From Maribacter flavus (GTDB lineage: Bacteria; Bacteroidota; Bacteroidia; Flavobacteriales; Flavobacteriaceae): a stretch of DNA of 64,000 nucleotides. Positions 42,597 to 51,498 of the stretch are shown here, piece by piece (positions within the stretch are counted from its first letter, which is position 1; each line of letters begins with the position of its first letter). The notes under the pieces were generated by a model. It was not told where the DNA came from, did no database searches, and saw only the letters and a list, made by a program, of their open reading frames with translations. The translations under genes and the position numbers were made by a program. Where the stretch lies: assembly GCF_008386635.1 (NCBI RefSeq), contig NZ_VUOE01000002.1, positions 434,001 to 498,000 on the forward strand. Direction: 5' to 3'.

Positions 42597-44810
42597 TTAA
42601 TGCATGTCGGCAAATCGGCCTAAAATATCCCTAACATTTTTTGTGTTGTCCACAAAGTATTTGGCATGGGTCTTTTGCCTTCCAACTTTAACCGTAATGG
42701 CATCTTCAGGCAATTCCTGGAACATAAATTCATCGGTCCAATCGTCCCCAATAGCAAACACAAAATCGTAATCATGTTCAGAAAATACCCGCATGGAGGC
42801 CCTTCCCTTATTCACGTTGCTGCTTTTGATTTCCATTACCTTATTTCCATTCAAAACGCTGAGGTCATCATTGGCGATCAAACTGGTCAATACCGTATTC
42901 AGTTCCACGGCACGTTTCTGTCCGAAATCGGGATCCGTCTTTCTGTAGTGCCATGCCAGGGAGTAGTTTTTCTCCTCGATAAAACTTCCGGGTGTTCTGT
43001 CCACAAAGGAATCCAAGACTGGATGTATTTTTTCCATCCAATCCTTTTTAACTTTCTCAAGCATCCTAAAATCCTCCCCATTCTGGGAAATCCACACCCC
43101 GTGTTCCACAATCATATTATATCCCTTGTGCATGAACCACTTGGTAAAGGTCTCTTTGTCCCTTCCGCTGATCAAATACATGTCCGTATTTTCCTGGGCG
43201 GCAATTTCATCCAACAATTTATAAAGTTGCTCATCTGGCTTTGCCATTTGGGGATCTTTGTGGAAGCCTGCCAAAGTACCGTCATAGTCGAGGAATACGA
43301 GCCGTTTTTTTGACGAGACATATTTCTTCATGACCGTATTCATTAGATCTACCGAAAGTCTTCTTGAAATATACGTACGGTCCTTTTCCTTTTGGTTAAG
43401 CAATGAGTTCATGAAATCGTTCGCCCATTTCTCCACATTATATCGTTCCAAGCGTTTTTGGAGTACGGAATTACGTTGTTGTTGCTCTTCCTGGGGCATG
43501 TTGATGGCCCTATCCAAGGTATCGGCAATTTGCTCAAAATTATTGGGGTTTATCAACAGGGATTCGTTCATTTCATTTGCAGAACCTGCCATTTCGCTCA
43601 AAATCAGCACGCCGGTCTTGTCCGTTCTTGTGGCAATGTATTCTTTGGCAACAAGGTTCATACCATCTCTAATGGGGGTAAGCCAGGCGATATCGCACGT
43701 TGTGTACAAATCGATGAGGTTATCAAAGGGCATCGATCTGTAAAAATACCAAATGGGTGTCCAGCTTACGGTGGAAAGTTCCCCATTGATTCGACCTACC
43801 AATTCGTCGATTTCTTTTTTCAATAGTTGGTATTGCGGTACATTGGAGCGTGAGGGTACCGCCAAAATTATCAATCGAACTTTCTCCTTGTATTGCGGAT
43901 ATTTGTTCAAGAAGTATTCAAAGGCGTTCAACCGCTTCGCGATTCCCTTGGTATAGTCCAAACGGTCTATGGATAGGAAGAACTTCGCATCGGGAGTAGA
44001 TTCCTTATGGGTATCCAATCTTTTTTGTAATTCAGACTTTTGAGATTCATCGCGCTGTGCATGCTCCATCGCCGCTTCATTAAACTTCTTATAATCGATA
44101 CCCATGGGGAAGGAGTCTACCTTGATGACCCTGTCGTCCAAATAAATATCATTGAAGCTCACTTCAAGCCCCAAAAGCCTACGTACCGAACTTAAAAAGT
44201 GCCTTTCATAATCATAAGTGTGAAAACCTATGAGATCGGAGCCCAAAAGCCCGGACAGTATCTCTTTTCGCCACGGCAAGGTCCTGAATATTTCAAAAGA
44301 TGGAAAGGGAATATGGAGAAAGAAACCAATGGAGACATTGGGCCGTTTCTCACGCACCATTTGGGGCACAAGCATTAATTGATAGTCATGGACCCAAATA
44401 ACGTCATCATTATCGGCTTTGTCCAAGATGGCATCTGCAAATTTTTGGTTTACGCTCTTGTAAATTTCCCAACTTTCCCATTCAAACTCGGAATACTCCA
44501 AAAAGTAATGGAACAGGGGCCAAACGGTTCGGTTACTAAAACCATAATAAAATCCGTCTACCTCTTTTTGGGTAAGTTTCACTTTGGAAGAACCGTGCTC
44601 CGCCAAGGCATTGTCTATTTGCGACTCTAGCTCCTCTGGTGTTTCTTCGTCCGTGAGACCGCTCCAGCCAATCCAGAGGCTGTCGCCACCGGAATGGACA
44701 GATTTCATTCCTGTAGCCAGTCCGCCAACACTGGGTATTGCCGAAATAGTTCCATTGCTGATTTGTAATTGTACGGGGAGTCTATTTGAGATTATGATAG
44801 TTTTGGCCAT
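42597..44810 (-). CDS. otsAB: Bifunctional trehalose-6-phosphate synthase/phosphatase
   Basis: A 737-residue fusion. The N-terminal ~480 residues are OtsA: RLPVQL, WIGWSGL, VIWVHDYQLMLVPQMV, GFFLHIPFPSFEIFRTLPWR, GFHTYDYERHF and LSIDRLDYTKGI. After a linker the C-terminal ~230 residues are OtsB: LDYDGTL with the nucleophile aspartate, ISGRDKETF, and GDDWTDEFMF. It makes trehalose from UDP-glucose and glucose-6-phosphate. The frame opens at 44900, but ATG 44810 (MAKTIIISNR) is the family start. It is divergent from the GH15 gene, an arrangement often seen for trehalose loci. Confidence 0.96.
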   Translation of the reverse strand: MAKTIIISNRLPVQLQISNGTISAIPSVGGLATGMKSVHSGGDSLWIGWSGLTDEETPEELESQIDNALAEHGSSKVKLTQKEVDGFYYGFSNRTVWPLFHYFLEYSEFEWESWEIYKSVNQKFADAILDKADNDDVIWVHDYQLMLVPQMVREKRPNVSIGFFLHIPFPSFEIFRTLPWRKEILSGLLGSDLIGFHTYDYERHFLSSVRRLLGLEVSFNDIYLDDRVIKVDSFPMGIDYKKFNEAAMEHAQRDESQKSELQKRLDTHKESTPDAKFFLSIDRLDYTKGIAKRLNAFEYFLNKYPQYKEKVRLIILAVPSRSNVPQYQLLKKEIDELVGRINGELSTVSWTPIWYFYRSMPFDNLIDLYTTCDIAWLTPIRDGMNLVAKEYIATRTDKTGVLILSEMAGSANEMNESLLINPNNFEQIADTLDRAINMPQEEQQQRNSVLQKRLERYNVEKWANDFMNSLLNQKEKDRTYISRRLSVDLMNTVMKKYVSSKKRLVFLDYDGTLAGFHKDPQMAKPDEQLYKLLDEIAAQENTDMYLISGRDKETFTKWFMHKGYNMIVEHGVWISQNGEDFRMLEKVKKDWMEKIHPVLDSFVDRTPGSFIEEKNYSLAWHYRKTDPDFGQKRAVELNTVLTSLIANDDLSVLNGNKVMEIKSSNVNKGRASMRVFSEHDYDFVFAIGDDWTDEFMFQELPEDAITVKVGRQKTHAKYFVDNTKNVRDILGRFADMH

Positions 44811-44912
44811 AAATCGCAATTTTTGCTTTGAAATAAATTTATTTTCCCTCAATTTCGGGAAAAAGAAGGGCAATAGCAATTGTATGCCCAAATGAATCAA
44901 GATTTTTATTGA

Positions 44913-46718
44913 ATGAATAATTTGGATTACGGAATAATAGGGAATTGTAGAAGTGCGGCCTTGGTATCAAATAGAGGCTCCGTAGATTGGTGCTGTCTTC
45001 CAGAATTTGATTCCTCATCGCTGTTCGCAAAGTTGTTGGACGAAGAAAAGGGGGGTAGCTTTGAGGTTTTGGTCAATGACTCCTATGTGATTAAACAACG
45101 TTACAAAAAACATACGGCTGTATTGATTACCAAATTTACTTCTGGGGAGGACGTATTTGAAATTCGTGATTTCATGCCACGTTATAGAAAAGCCGAAGGT
45201 GGTTATAATTCACCACCGGAAGTTATAAGGTACATAAAACATATTAGTGGAAAACCAAAATTCAGTGTCAAATACGACCCAAGGTTGGAATATGCCTTTG
45301 GAAAAACTGAAACATATGTAAAGAAGAACTTTATTGTAAGCTTGACCCACGGTGAGAAATTCGATACTTGCTTCTTGTACACCTCATTTAATAAAAATGC
45401 AGTAGTGGAAGGAAGAGAGTTGGAGATTACGGAAGATGGATATTTTCTTTTGGGTTATAATGAGAAGTTGTTCCAGCCCTCCGTACGGAAAATGTATACT
45501 GAACTTGAAAGAACAAAAGTATATTGGCTCAATTGGAGCAGTAAGACTCCAAACTATAAAAAGTATAATTCACAAATAAGCAGGAGTGCCATTACACTTA
45601 AATTGTTGACCTATGACAAGTCCGGCGCCGTATTGGCCGCCGCGACTACTTCTTTGCCCGAAACCATTGGGGAAGTCCGAAATTGGGATTATCGCTTCTG
45701 CTGGATACGGGACGCTTCCATGGCCATCAAGGTCATAGGCGAATTGGGCCATAGAAACGTTGCCAAACGGTATTTACAGTTTATAGTGGACCTTATTCCG
45801 GATAAGGACGAGAAACTCCAAATCATGTACGGTATCAATAAGGAGAAAAAATTGACGGAACGTACCTTGGACCATTTGAGCGGCTACAAAGGCTCAAAAC
45901 CTGTACGAATTGGGAATGCGGCCTACAAGCAACGACAAAATGATATCTATGGAATTCTAATGGATGTTATTTACGAACAATTGTCCAAATACAGTAATGA
46001 CACTGAAAATGGAGAGGATTTATGGGGAATAACAAAGGGCATCGTTTGGATTGTATCGCACCACTGGAAGGAGGCGGATAAGGGTATATGGGAATTTAGG
46101 ACTGAAGATAGACACTTTACCTTCTCAAAAGTTTTGTGCTGGGTTGCCATTGATAGAGCCATTAAAGTGGCCCGATTGTTCCGAAAAACCCACAAATTAG
46201 AAAAGTGGACCCAATTGGAGCAGGAAATCAAAAACGATATTCATGCCAACGCATGGAATCCAGAGGTGAATGCCTTTACCCAATCCTATGGCTCTCCCGA
46301 TATGGATGCATCGGTCTTGCTTATGGAATCCTATGGGTTTATCCATGCCAAAGACCCTAAATTCGTAAGTACCGTTCATGCCATAGAACGGGAATTGAGC
46401 AACGATGGTCTTTTATACCGATATAAAAACGAGGATGATTTTGGCTTGCCCTCCTCTTCCTTTACCATTTGTACTTTTTGGTTCATTAACAGCCTGTTCA
46501 AGATTGGGGAAAAGGAAAAGGCCATGAAACATTTCGATACGCTGTTATCCTATAGCAATCATTTAGGTCTCTTTAGCGAAGATATTGATTTTAAGACCAA
46601 AAGATTGCTCGGAAACTTTCCGCAGGCCTATTCGCATTTGGCATTGATAGAGTGTGCCATCAACTTTTCCAGACAGGAAAGCGAGGAGCAGGTATTGGCG
46701 TCCATTAACAAATTGTAG
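44913..46718 (+). CDS. GH15 family protein (trehalase/glucoamylase-like)
   Basis: A 601-residue GH15 protein. The N-terminal sandwich opens LDYGIIGNCRSAALVSNRGS and WCCLPEFDSSSLFAK; the (alpha/alpha)6 barrel contains NWDYRFCWIRDASMA and the general-acid Glu394 in KGIWEFRT. The usual base glutamate in the FW-containing motif (EGxF...CxFW) is missing: the sequence is G511-L-P-S-S-S-F517 before TICTFW. It may therefore be a subgroup with altered chemistry. Its position beside the trehalose synthase suggests a role in trehalose or maltose turnover. The 3' end overlaps the next gene by 14 bases. Confidence 0.88.
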   Translation: MNNLDYGIIGNCRSAALVSNRGSVDWCCLPEFDSSSLFAKLLDEEKGGSFEVLVNDSYVIKQRYKKHTAVLITKFTSGEDVFEIRDFMPRYRKAEGGYNSPPEVIRYIKHISGKPKFSVKYDPRLEYAFGKTETYVKKNFIVSLTHGEKFDTCFLYTSFNKNAVVEGRELEITEDGYFLLGYNEKLFQPSVRKMYTELERTKVYWLNWSSKTPNYKKYNSQISRSAITLKLLTYDKSGAVLAAATTSLPETIGEVRNWDYRFCWIRDASMAIKVIGELGHRNVAKRYLQFIVDLIPDKDEKLQIMYGINKEKKLTERTLDHLSGYKGSKPVRIGNAAYKQRQNDIYGILMDVIYEQLSKYSNDTENGEDLWGITKGIVWIVSHHWKEADKGIWEFRTEDRHFTFSKVLCWVAIDRAIKVARLFRKTHKLEKWTQLEQEIKNDIHANAWNPEVNAFTQSYGSPDMDASVLLMESYGFIHAKDPKFVSTVHAIERELSNDGLLYRYKNEDDFGLPSSSFTICTFWFINSLFKIGEKEKAMKHFDTLLSYSNHLGLFSEDIDFKTKRLLGNFPQAYSHLALIECAINFSRQESEEQVLASINKL

Positions 46719-48156
46719 TTTCAGAGGAAACTAAATTTTGGGCCAATAGAACGATTTTGTCCAAAAGGTTTTGAAAATGAACCTTGGTTGTAAAGGGATT
46801 CATAACGGTGACCCGCAAATAGTGCCAGCCCCGTAACTTCGTTTGAACGATATAGAACTCGCCGTCTTCCAAAAGTTGCTGACGTACCTTGGCATTTAAT
46901 TCGTTTAACTGATTCTGGGATAGGTTTGCATGGGTATATCGAAAGCAAACAATATTGGACATTGGCGTAACTGCCAATGCAAAACTGGGATGTTTTTCGA
47001 TTATTTGCCCTAAGGCTGCACCCATGTCATATAATTGGGTCACATAGGCTTCAAAGACTTCCTCACCATAGAATTTGAGCATCGTATACCAATGGATGCT
47101 CATCATGGTCTTGGTGCACTCGAAGGTTCTTTTTCCGGAATTGTACCAATCCTCATGGTCTGAATCGGTCAGTAAATAATCTGCTTTTTGGCTGAACGTT
47201 GCATTGGCATACATACCGTTTTTAAGTAGCAGGGCCGTGGTAATCGTTGGCAGCATCATCATTTTATGTCCGTCTATGACAACGGAATCGGCTTTTTCTA
47301 TACCTTTTAACGTGTATTTGTATTTTTTGGAAAATACACCCGCACCGCCATGGGCACCGTCCACATGGAACCATAGTCCCTTTTGTTCCGCAAAACTACC
47401 TATGGCTTCCAGATTATCGAACATACCCGTTGCCGTGGAAGGAGCACTTCCCACAATGGCAAAGATGGTAATTCCCTTTACTTTCGCTTCTTGATATTTT
47501 TCTTCCAAGACAGATGTGTCCATCTGGTAGGATTCCGTACAAGGTATTTTAATGATTCCTTTCTCTCCAAGTCCCATAATTCTGGCTGCCCGGTCTACAC
47601 AGTAATGGGCTTCCTCGCTCACCATAATACCTAGGGCACTGCTCGTTCCTGCATTCCAAACATCTTCTTTTAATATAGCTTTTCGCGCCGTTAAAAGCGC
47701 CGTGAGATTCGCTAAGGTCCCGCCGGAGGTCAGAAATCCCCGGGCATCCGCATTCCATCCAATTTTCTCGCATAGGACATTGGTTACTACGCGCTCAATG
47801 GCGCTGGGCGACATACCCATTTCGTAGACCGCCATCCCATTGTTCAATAAGGAACTGATCATGCCGGTAAGTGCCGTTATAGGTGCCGCCGGACTCACCT
47901 GATGCCCAATGTAATGGGGATGGTGTACGTAGGTGGTACGTTCCGTAATCGATTTGAACAACTCCTCAGGTTTGCCATGTTCCAAAAAATCCTTCCAAAA
48001 TTCCAATTCGGTTTCCGGGTCGTTCCAATGGATGGCCTTGCCCGTTTTCTCCTGAAGTTTATCGGCCAAATGTTGTGTCAACATTTCTATGGCCCTATGG
48101 CCGTTTTCCTCAAAGAGCTCGGTGGAATAGACCTTGTGTAATAGAGTGTTCTGCAT
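46705..48156 (-). CDS. PLP-dependent group II decarboxylase
   Basis: A 483-residue fold-type I enzyme. The cofactor lysine is Lys298 in VIDGHKMMM; nearby are FHVDGAHGGAG, whose aspartate binds the PLP nitrogen, and TSGGTLANLTALL. Family members decarboxylate aromatic amino acids, glutamate, aspartate or diaminobutyrate; this one cannot be assigned to a substrate from sequence alone. It is convergent with the GH15 gene (14-base overlap). A terminator on the same strand lies upstream at 48193 and isolates it from the fad cluster. Confidence 0.9.
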   Translation of the reverse strand: MQNTLLHKVYSTELFEENGHRAIEMLTQHLADKLQEKTGKAIHWNDPETELEFWKDFLEHGKPEELFKSITERTTYVHHPHYIGHQVSPAAPITALTGMISSLLNNGMAVYEMGMSPSAIERVVTNVLCEKIGWNADARGFLTSGGTLANLTALLTARKAILKEDVWNAGTSSALGIMVSEEAHYCVDRAARIMGLGEKGIIKIPCTESYQMDTSVLEEKYQEAKVKGITIFAIVGSAPSTATGMFDNLEAIGSFAEQKGLWFHVDGAHGGAGVFSKKYKYTLKGIEKADSVVIDGHKMMMLPTITTALLLKNGMYANATFSQKADYLLTDSDHEDWYNSGKRTFECTKTMMSIHWYTMLKFYGEEVFEAYVTQLYDMGAALGQIIEKHPSFALAVTPMSNIVCFRYTHANLSQNQLNELNAKVRQQLLEDGEFYIVQTKLRGWHYLRVTVMNPFTTKVHFQNLLDKIVLLAQNLVSSETTIC

Positions 48157-48192
48157 AAGTCAAAATTAGATGCTTCGCACAATTTGTACAAA

Positions 48193-48224
48193 TAAAAAAA
48201 CCGCTCCAAATAGGGGCGGTTTTT
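48193..48224 (-). terminator. Intrinsic terminator of fad cluster
   Basis: On the minus strand, CCGCCCC pairs with GGAGCGG (one G-T pair) around a 5-base loop, and is followed by TTTTTTT. It lies 34 bases after the acyl-CoA dehydrogenase stop. Confidence 0.85.
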
Positions 48225-48258
48225 GCTTCTGTCTAACAAAACAAAAGGGCAATCTGAA

Positions 48259-50064
48259 TTAGTCAAAGGTATAACCCTGGTCTGCCGCGACTTTATCCGC
48301 AATTTGGGTACGTAAAGCCACCACATTTGGGTTATTGGTATATTTTGTAAAGCGTTTGAGTCCCATAAGCATCATGCGTTGCTCATCGCCTTCGGCGAAG
48401 GAAACGATGGCCTCCTTTCCTTTCTGAATGATGATTTCAGTCGCTCGATATAAATAGAGCTTGGACATGGCAATTTGTATGGCCTGTGCATCTTCACCAA
48501 AACGCTTGGCATTTTTCTCGGTACGTAATAATGCCGATTCCGCAAGATATACCTGAATCAGTATATCCGATGCAGCCATTAACAATTGCTGATGTTCTTC
48601 CAATTGAGGTCCAAATTTCTGTACGGCACTACCTGCAACCATCAAGAACACTTTTTTCAACCGTTTCAATAAGTCCTTTTCCTCGGCGAACAATTCCGAG
48701 AAATCGGGGGTATCAAAAGATGGTATGCCCATCAGTTCCTCTCCAACAGCGGTTGCAGGTCCTAGTAGATCTACATGGCCTTTCATGGCCTTTTTTATCA
48801 GCATGCCTACGGATAGCATCCGGTTGATTTCGTTGGTTCCCTCGTAAATTCGGGCTATCCGTGCGTCCCGCCAGGCCGATTCCATCGGGGTATCGGCACT
48901 AAAGCCCATACCACCAAAAATCTGTATTCCTTCATCCGTGGTTTGCTGTACATGTTCTGAAACCGCCACTTTCAATATGGAGCACTCAATGGCATACTCT
49001 TCCACACCCTTCAACTCGGCCTCCTGATGGGAGTTACCGTCGGCCTCCCGTATCGCGATTCGGTCCTCGATATTCTTGGCGGCACGATAGCAGGCCGCTT
49101 CATCCACGTATGCGTTGGTGGCCATATCCGCAATTTTCGCCTTGATGGCACCGAAACTCATGATCGGAACCTTGAACTGAATGCGTTCATTGGCGTATTT
49201 TGTGGCCTCGTTTATCACCCTTCTTTGCGCTTCCAAACAGGCTGCGGCCAATTTTATCCTACCCACGTTCAGGGCGTTCATGGCGATTTTAAAGCCGTTT
49301 CCGCGCTCCGATAGCATGTTTTCAACGGGCACCTTTGTCTCATTGAAAAATACCTGCCGGGTAGAGGAGGAGTGGATGCCCAATTTCTTCTCTTCGTCCC
49401 CTAAGGTAATCCCGTTGCTCGGGTCGTTCTCGACTATAAAACCTGTGATGTTTTTATCGTCCTCGATTCTTGCAAAGACAATGAACAGGTTGCAGAACCC
49501 GGCATTGGAAATCCACATCTTCTGACCCGTAATACTGTAATACTTGCCATCTTCTGAAAGTACGGCCTTGGTTTTACCCGAGTTGGCATCCGATCCGGCA
49601 CCCGGTTCGGTCAAGCAATATGCCCCAAACCACTCACCGGTAGCCAATTTGGGCACATATTTTTGTTTTTGTTCCTCCGTTCCATACAAGGTAATCGGCA
49701 TGGTACCGATTCCTGTGTGGGCACCAAACGCCGTGCTGAAGGAACCCGTAGCCCCCGAAATATAATCACAGACCAACATGGTGGATACGAAGCCCATTCC
49801 CATGCCATCATATTTTTCTGGAACTGCGATGCTTAAAAGACCCAATTCACCCGCCTCGCGCATACACTCTTCGGTATAGGCGTAATCTTTCTTTTCAAAT
49901 CGTTCCCAATGGGCCCAAAGTTTTCGGTCCACGAATTCCTTGGTGCTCTCCCGCATCATTTTTTGCTCTTCGTTGAGGTCCTCTAAGGTAAAAATGTCTT
50001 CACAATTAGTCTCTTTCACTAAAAATTGACCTCCTCGAAGGATTTCTTTATCTGTTGTTTCCAT
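48259..50064 (-). CDS. Acyl-CoA dehydrogenase
   Basis: A 601-residue flavoprotein. ACAD motifs: AYCLTEPGAGSDANSG (FAD and substrate binding), KMWISNAGFCNLFIVFA, and QIFGGMGFSADTPMESAWRD leading to the catalytic glutamate in ARIYEGTNEINRM. The C-terminal ~150 residues are an extra helical domain like that of long-chain or VLCAD-type enzymes. It is the first oxidation step of beta-oxidation. The ATG is immediately preceded by a hairpin repeat supplying an SD-like track (GGGGAGG). Last gene of the cluster. Confidence 0.95.
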   Translation of the reverse strand: METTDKEILRGGQFLVKETNCEDIFTLEDLNEEQKMMRESTKEFVDRKLWAHWERFEKKDYAYTEECMREAGELGLLSIAVPEKYDGMGMGFVSTMLVCDYISGATGSFSTAFGAHTGIGTMPITLYGTEEQKQKYVPKLATGEWFGAYCLTEPGAGSDANSGKTKAVLSEDGKYYSITGQKMWISNAGFCNLFIVFARIEDDKNITGFIVENDPSNGITLGDEEKKLGIHSSSTRQVFFNETKVPVENMLSERGNGFKIAMNALNVGRIKLAAACLEAQRRVINEATKYANERIQFKVPIMSFGAIKAKIADMATNAYVDEAACYRAAKNIEDRIAIREADGNSHQEAELKGVEEYAIECSILKVAVSEHVQQTTDEGIQIFGGMGFSADTPMESAWRDARIARIYEGTNEINRMLSVGMLIKKAMKGHVDLLGPATAVGEELMGIPSFDTPDFSELFAEEKDLLKRLKKVFLMVAGSAVQKFGPQLEEHQQLLMAASDILIQVYLAESALLRTEKNAKRFGEDAQAIQIAMSKLYLYRATEIIIQKGKEAIVSFAEGDEQRMMLMGLKRFTKYTNNPNVVALRTQIADKVAADQGYTFD

Positions 50065-50097
50065 AAGCCTCCCCTGACCCCTCCAGCGGAGGGGAAT
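50065..50097 (-). repeat. Type-B hairpin repeat at acyl-CoA dehydrogenase start
   Basis: On the minus strand, CCCCTCC and GGAGGGG form a 7-bp stem with loop GCT, followed by TCAGGGGAGGCTT and the ATG of the dehydrogenase gene. The matching element at 51377 ends in the same GAGGCTT-ATG. Confidence 0.65.
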
Positions 50098-50148
50098 TGT
50101 CAGTTAATTTTATTAGTTAAACAATTTTTATCTATTCCGATGCCCAAA

Positions 50149-50184
50149 TAAGTCTCACCCTTTGGGTGAGATTTAGAGGGGACT
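50149..50184 (-). repeat. Type-A hairpin repeat after thiolase stop
   Basis: On the minus strand: AGTCCCCTCTAAA, then an 8-bp stem TCTCACCC/GGGTGAGA with an AAA loop, then CTTA. It starts 2 bases after the thiolase stop codon. The same pattern with a changed but still paired stem is at 51465. Confidence 0.65.
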
Positions 50185-50185
50185 T

Positions 50186-51376
50186 TTAATTTAAAAACTC
50201 ATAAATGCCTGCGGCACCTTGCCCGGTACCTACGCACATGGTGACCATTCCATATTTCCCTTGCATGTTCCTTTTGCGCATTTCATCAAAAAGCTGAACC
50301 GATAGTTTTGCCCCAGTGCATCCCAAGGGATGACCCAAGGCTATTGCACCACCATTGACGTTAACTATATCCGGGTTCAATTTTAATTCACGGATGACAG
50401 CCAAGGATTGGGAGGCAAAGGCCTCGTTCAATTCAATTAATTCTACATCCTCCTGTTTTAAACCGGCCTGTTTCAAGGCTTTGGGTACGGCGGCTACAGG
50501 TCCAATTCCCATAATCCTGGGAGGCACGCCAGCGGCCGCATAATTGACCAAACGGGCTATCGGTTCAAGGTTGAGCTCCTTGACCATTTCCTCACTCATG
50601 ACCATTACGAATGCCGCACCGTCACTCATTTGTGAGGAGTTTCCTGCCGTAACACTGCCATCGGCTGCAAACACGGGACGCAATTTTGCCAATGCCTCCA
50701 GGGATGTTCCTTTACGGGGACCTTCATCCTTGGTTACCGTATATTTTTTAGTTGCTTTTTTTCCATTTTCATCTACATAGGTTTGCTCGACTTCAATGGG
50801 AACGATTTGGTCTTGGAATCGGTCTTCCGCTTGTGCCTTTAATGCCTTCATGTGGGAATTATAGGCAAACTCGTCCTGGTCTTCCCTGGAAACATTGAAT
50901 TCCTTGGCAACAGCTTCGGCGGTATTTCCCATCCCCCAGTAGTAATCCTCATGTCCGGATTTTACCAAATCGTAGTTGAGTTCGGTTTTATAACCCGTCA
51001 TGGGAACCGCGCTCATACTTTCTGCTCCTCCGGCAATGATACAATCTGCCATTCCCGATTGGATTTTGGCCGTAGCAATCCCTATCGTTTCAATACCCGA
51101 GGAACAAAAACGGTTTACCGTAACCCCTGGTACATCCACAATGTTCAGGCCCATCAAGGAAATCAACCTAGCCATATTAAGACCTTGGGAACCTTCGGGC
51201 ATGGCATTGCCAACAATGACATCATCGATTCTTTTTTTGTCAAGTCCCGGCAATTCCTTCATCATATGTTCGATGGTTTCCGCTGCCAGTTCGTCCGTTC
51301 TTTTGAATCGGAATACACCTTTGGGCGCCTTTCCTACGGCAGTCCTATATCCTTTTACTATATATGCTGTTTTCAT
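50186..51376 (-). CDS. fadA: Acetyl-CoA C-acyltransferase (3-ketoacyl-CoA thiolase)
   Basis: A 396-residue thiolase. Catalytic residues are Cys91 in VNRFCSSG, His in GGAIALGHPLGCTGA, and Cys in MVTMCVGTGQGAA. It performs the last, thiolytic step of beta-oxidation. The frame extends upstream to 51424 through a hairpin repeat, but ATG 51376 (MKTAYIVKGYRT) matches thiolases. The gene starts directly after a type-B repeat and ends 2 bases from a type-A repeat. Confidence 0.95.
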   Translation of the reverse strand: MKTAYIVKGYRTAVGKAPKGVFRFKRTDELAAETIEHMMKELPGLDKKRIDDVIVGNAMPEGSQGLNMARLISLMGLNIVDVPGVTVNRFCSSGIETIGIATAKIQSGMADCIIAGGAESMSAVPMTGYKTELNYDLVKSGHEDYYWGMGNTAEAVAKEFNVSREDQDEFAYNSHMKALKAQAEDRFQDQIVPIEVEQTYVDENGKKATKKYTVTKDEGPRKGTSLEALAKLRPVFAADGSVTAGNSSQMSDGAAFVMVMSEEMVKELNLEPIARLVNYAAAGVPPRIMGIGPVAAVPKALKQAGLKQEDVELIELNEAFASQSLAVIRELKLNPDIVNVNGGAIALGHPLGCTGAKLSVQLFDEMRKRNMQGKYGMVTMCVGTGQGAAGIYEFLN

Positions 51377-51409
51377 AAGCCTCTCCCCAGCCCTCTCCAA
51401 AGGAGAAGG
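51377..51409 (-). repeat. Type-B hairpin repeat at thiolase start
   Basis: On the minus strand: TTCTCC-TTT-GGAGAGG (stem TCTCC/GGAGA), then GCTGGGGAGAGGCTT directly followed by the thiolase ATG. Partner of the element at 50065. Confidence 0.65.
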
Positions 51410-51464
51410 AGTAAAATGGGTCATTATTTAGTAGTTATTAATTTTCATAGTTAGTCCGCTTTCA

Positions 51465-51497
51465 TAAGTCTTCCCTTTGGGAAGATTTAGAGGGGAT
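51465..51497 (-). repeat. Type-A hairpin repeat after fadB stop
   Basis: On the minus strand: ATCCCCTCTAAA, then the stem TCTTCCC/GGGAAGA with an AAA loop, then CTTATGA. It begins 2 bases after the fadB-like stop codon. Compared with 50149 both arms of the stem have changed together, so pairing is kept. Confidence 0.65.
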
Positions 51498-51498
51498 T

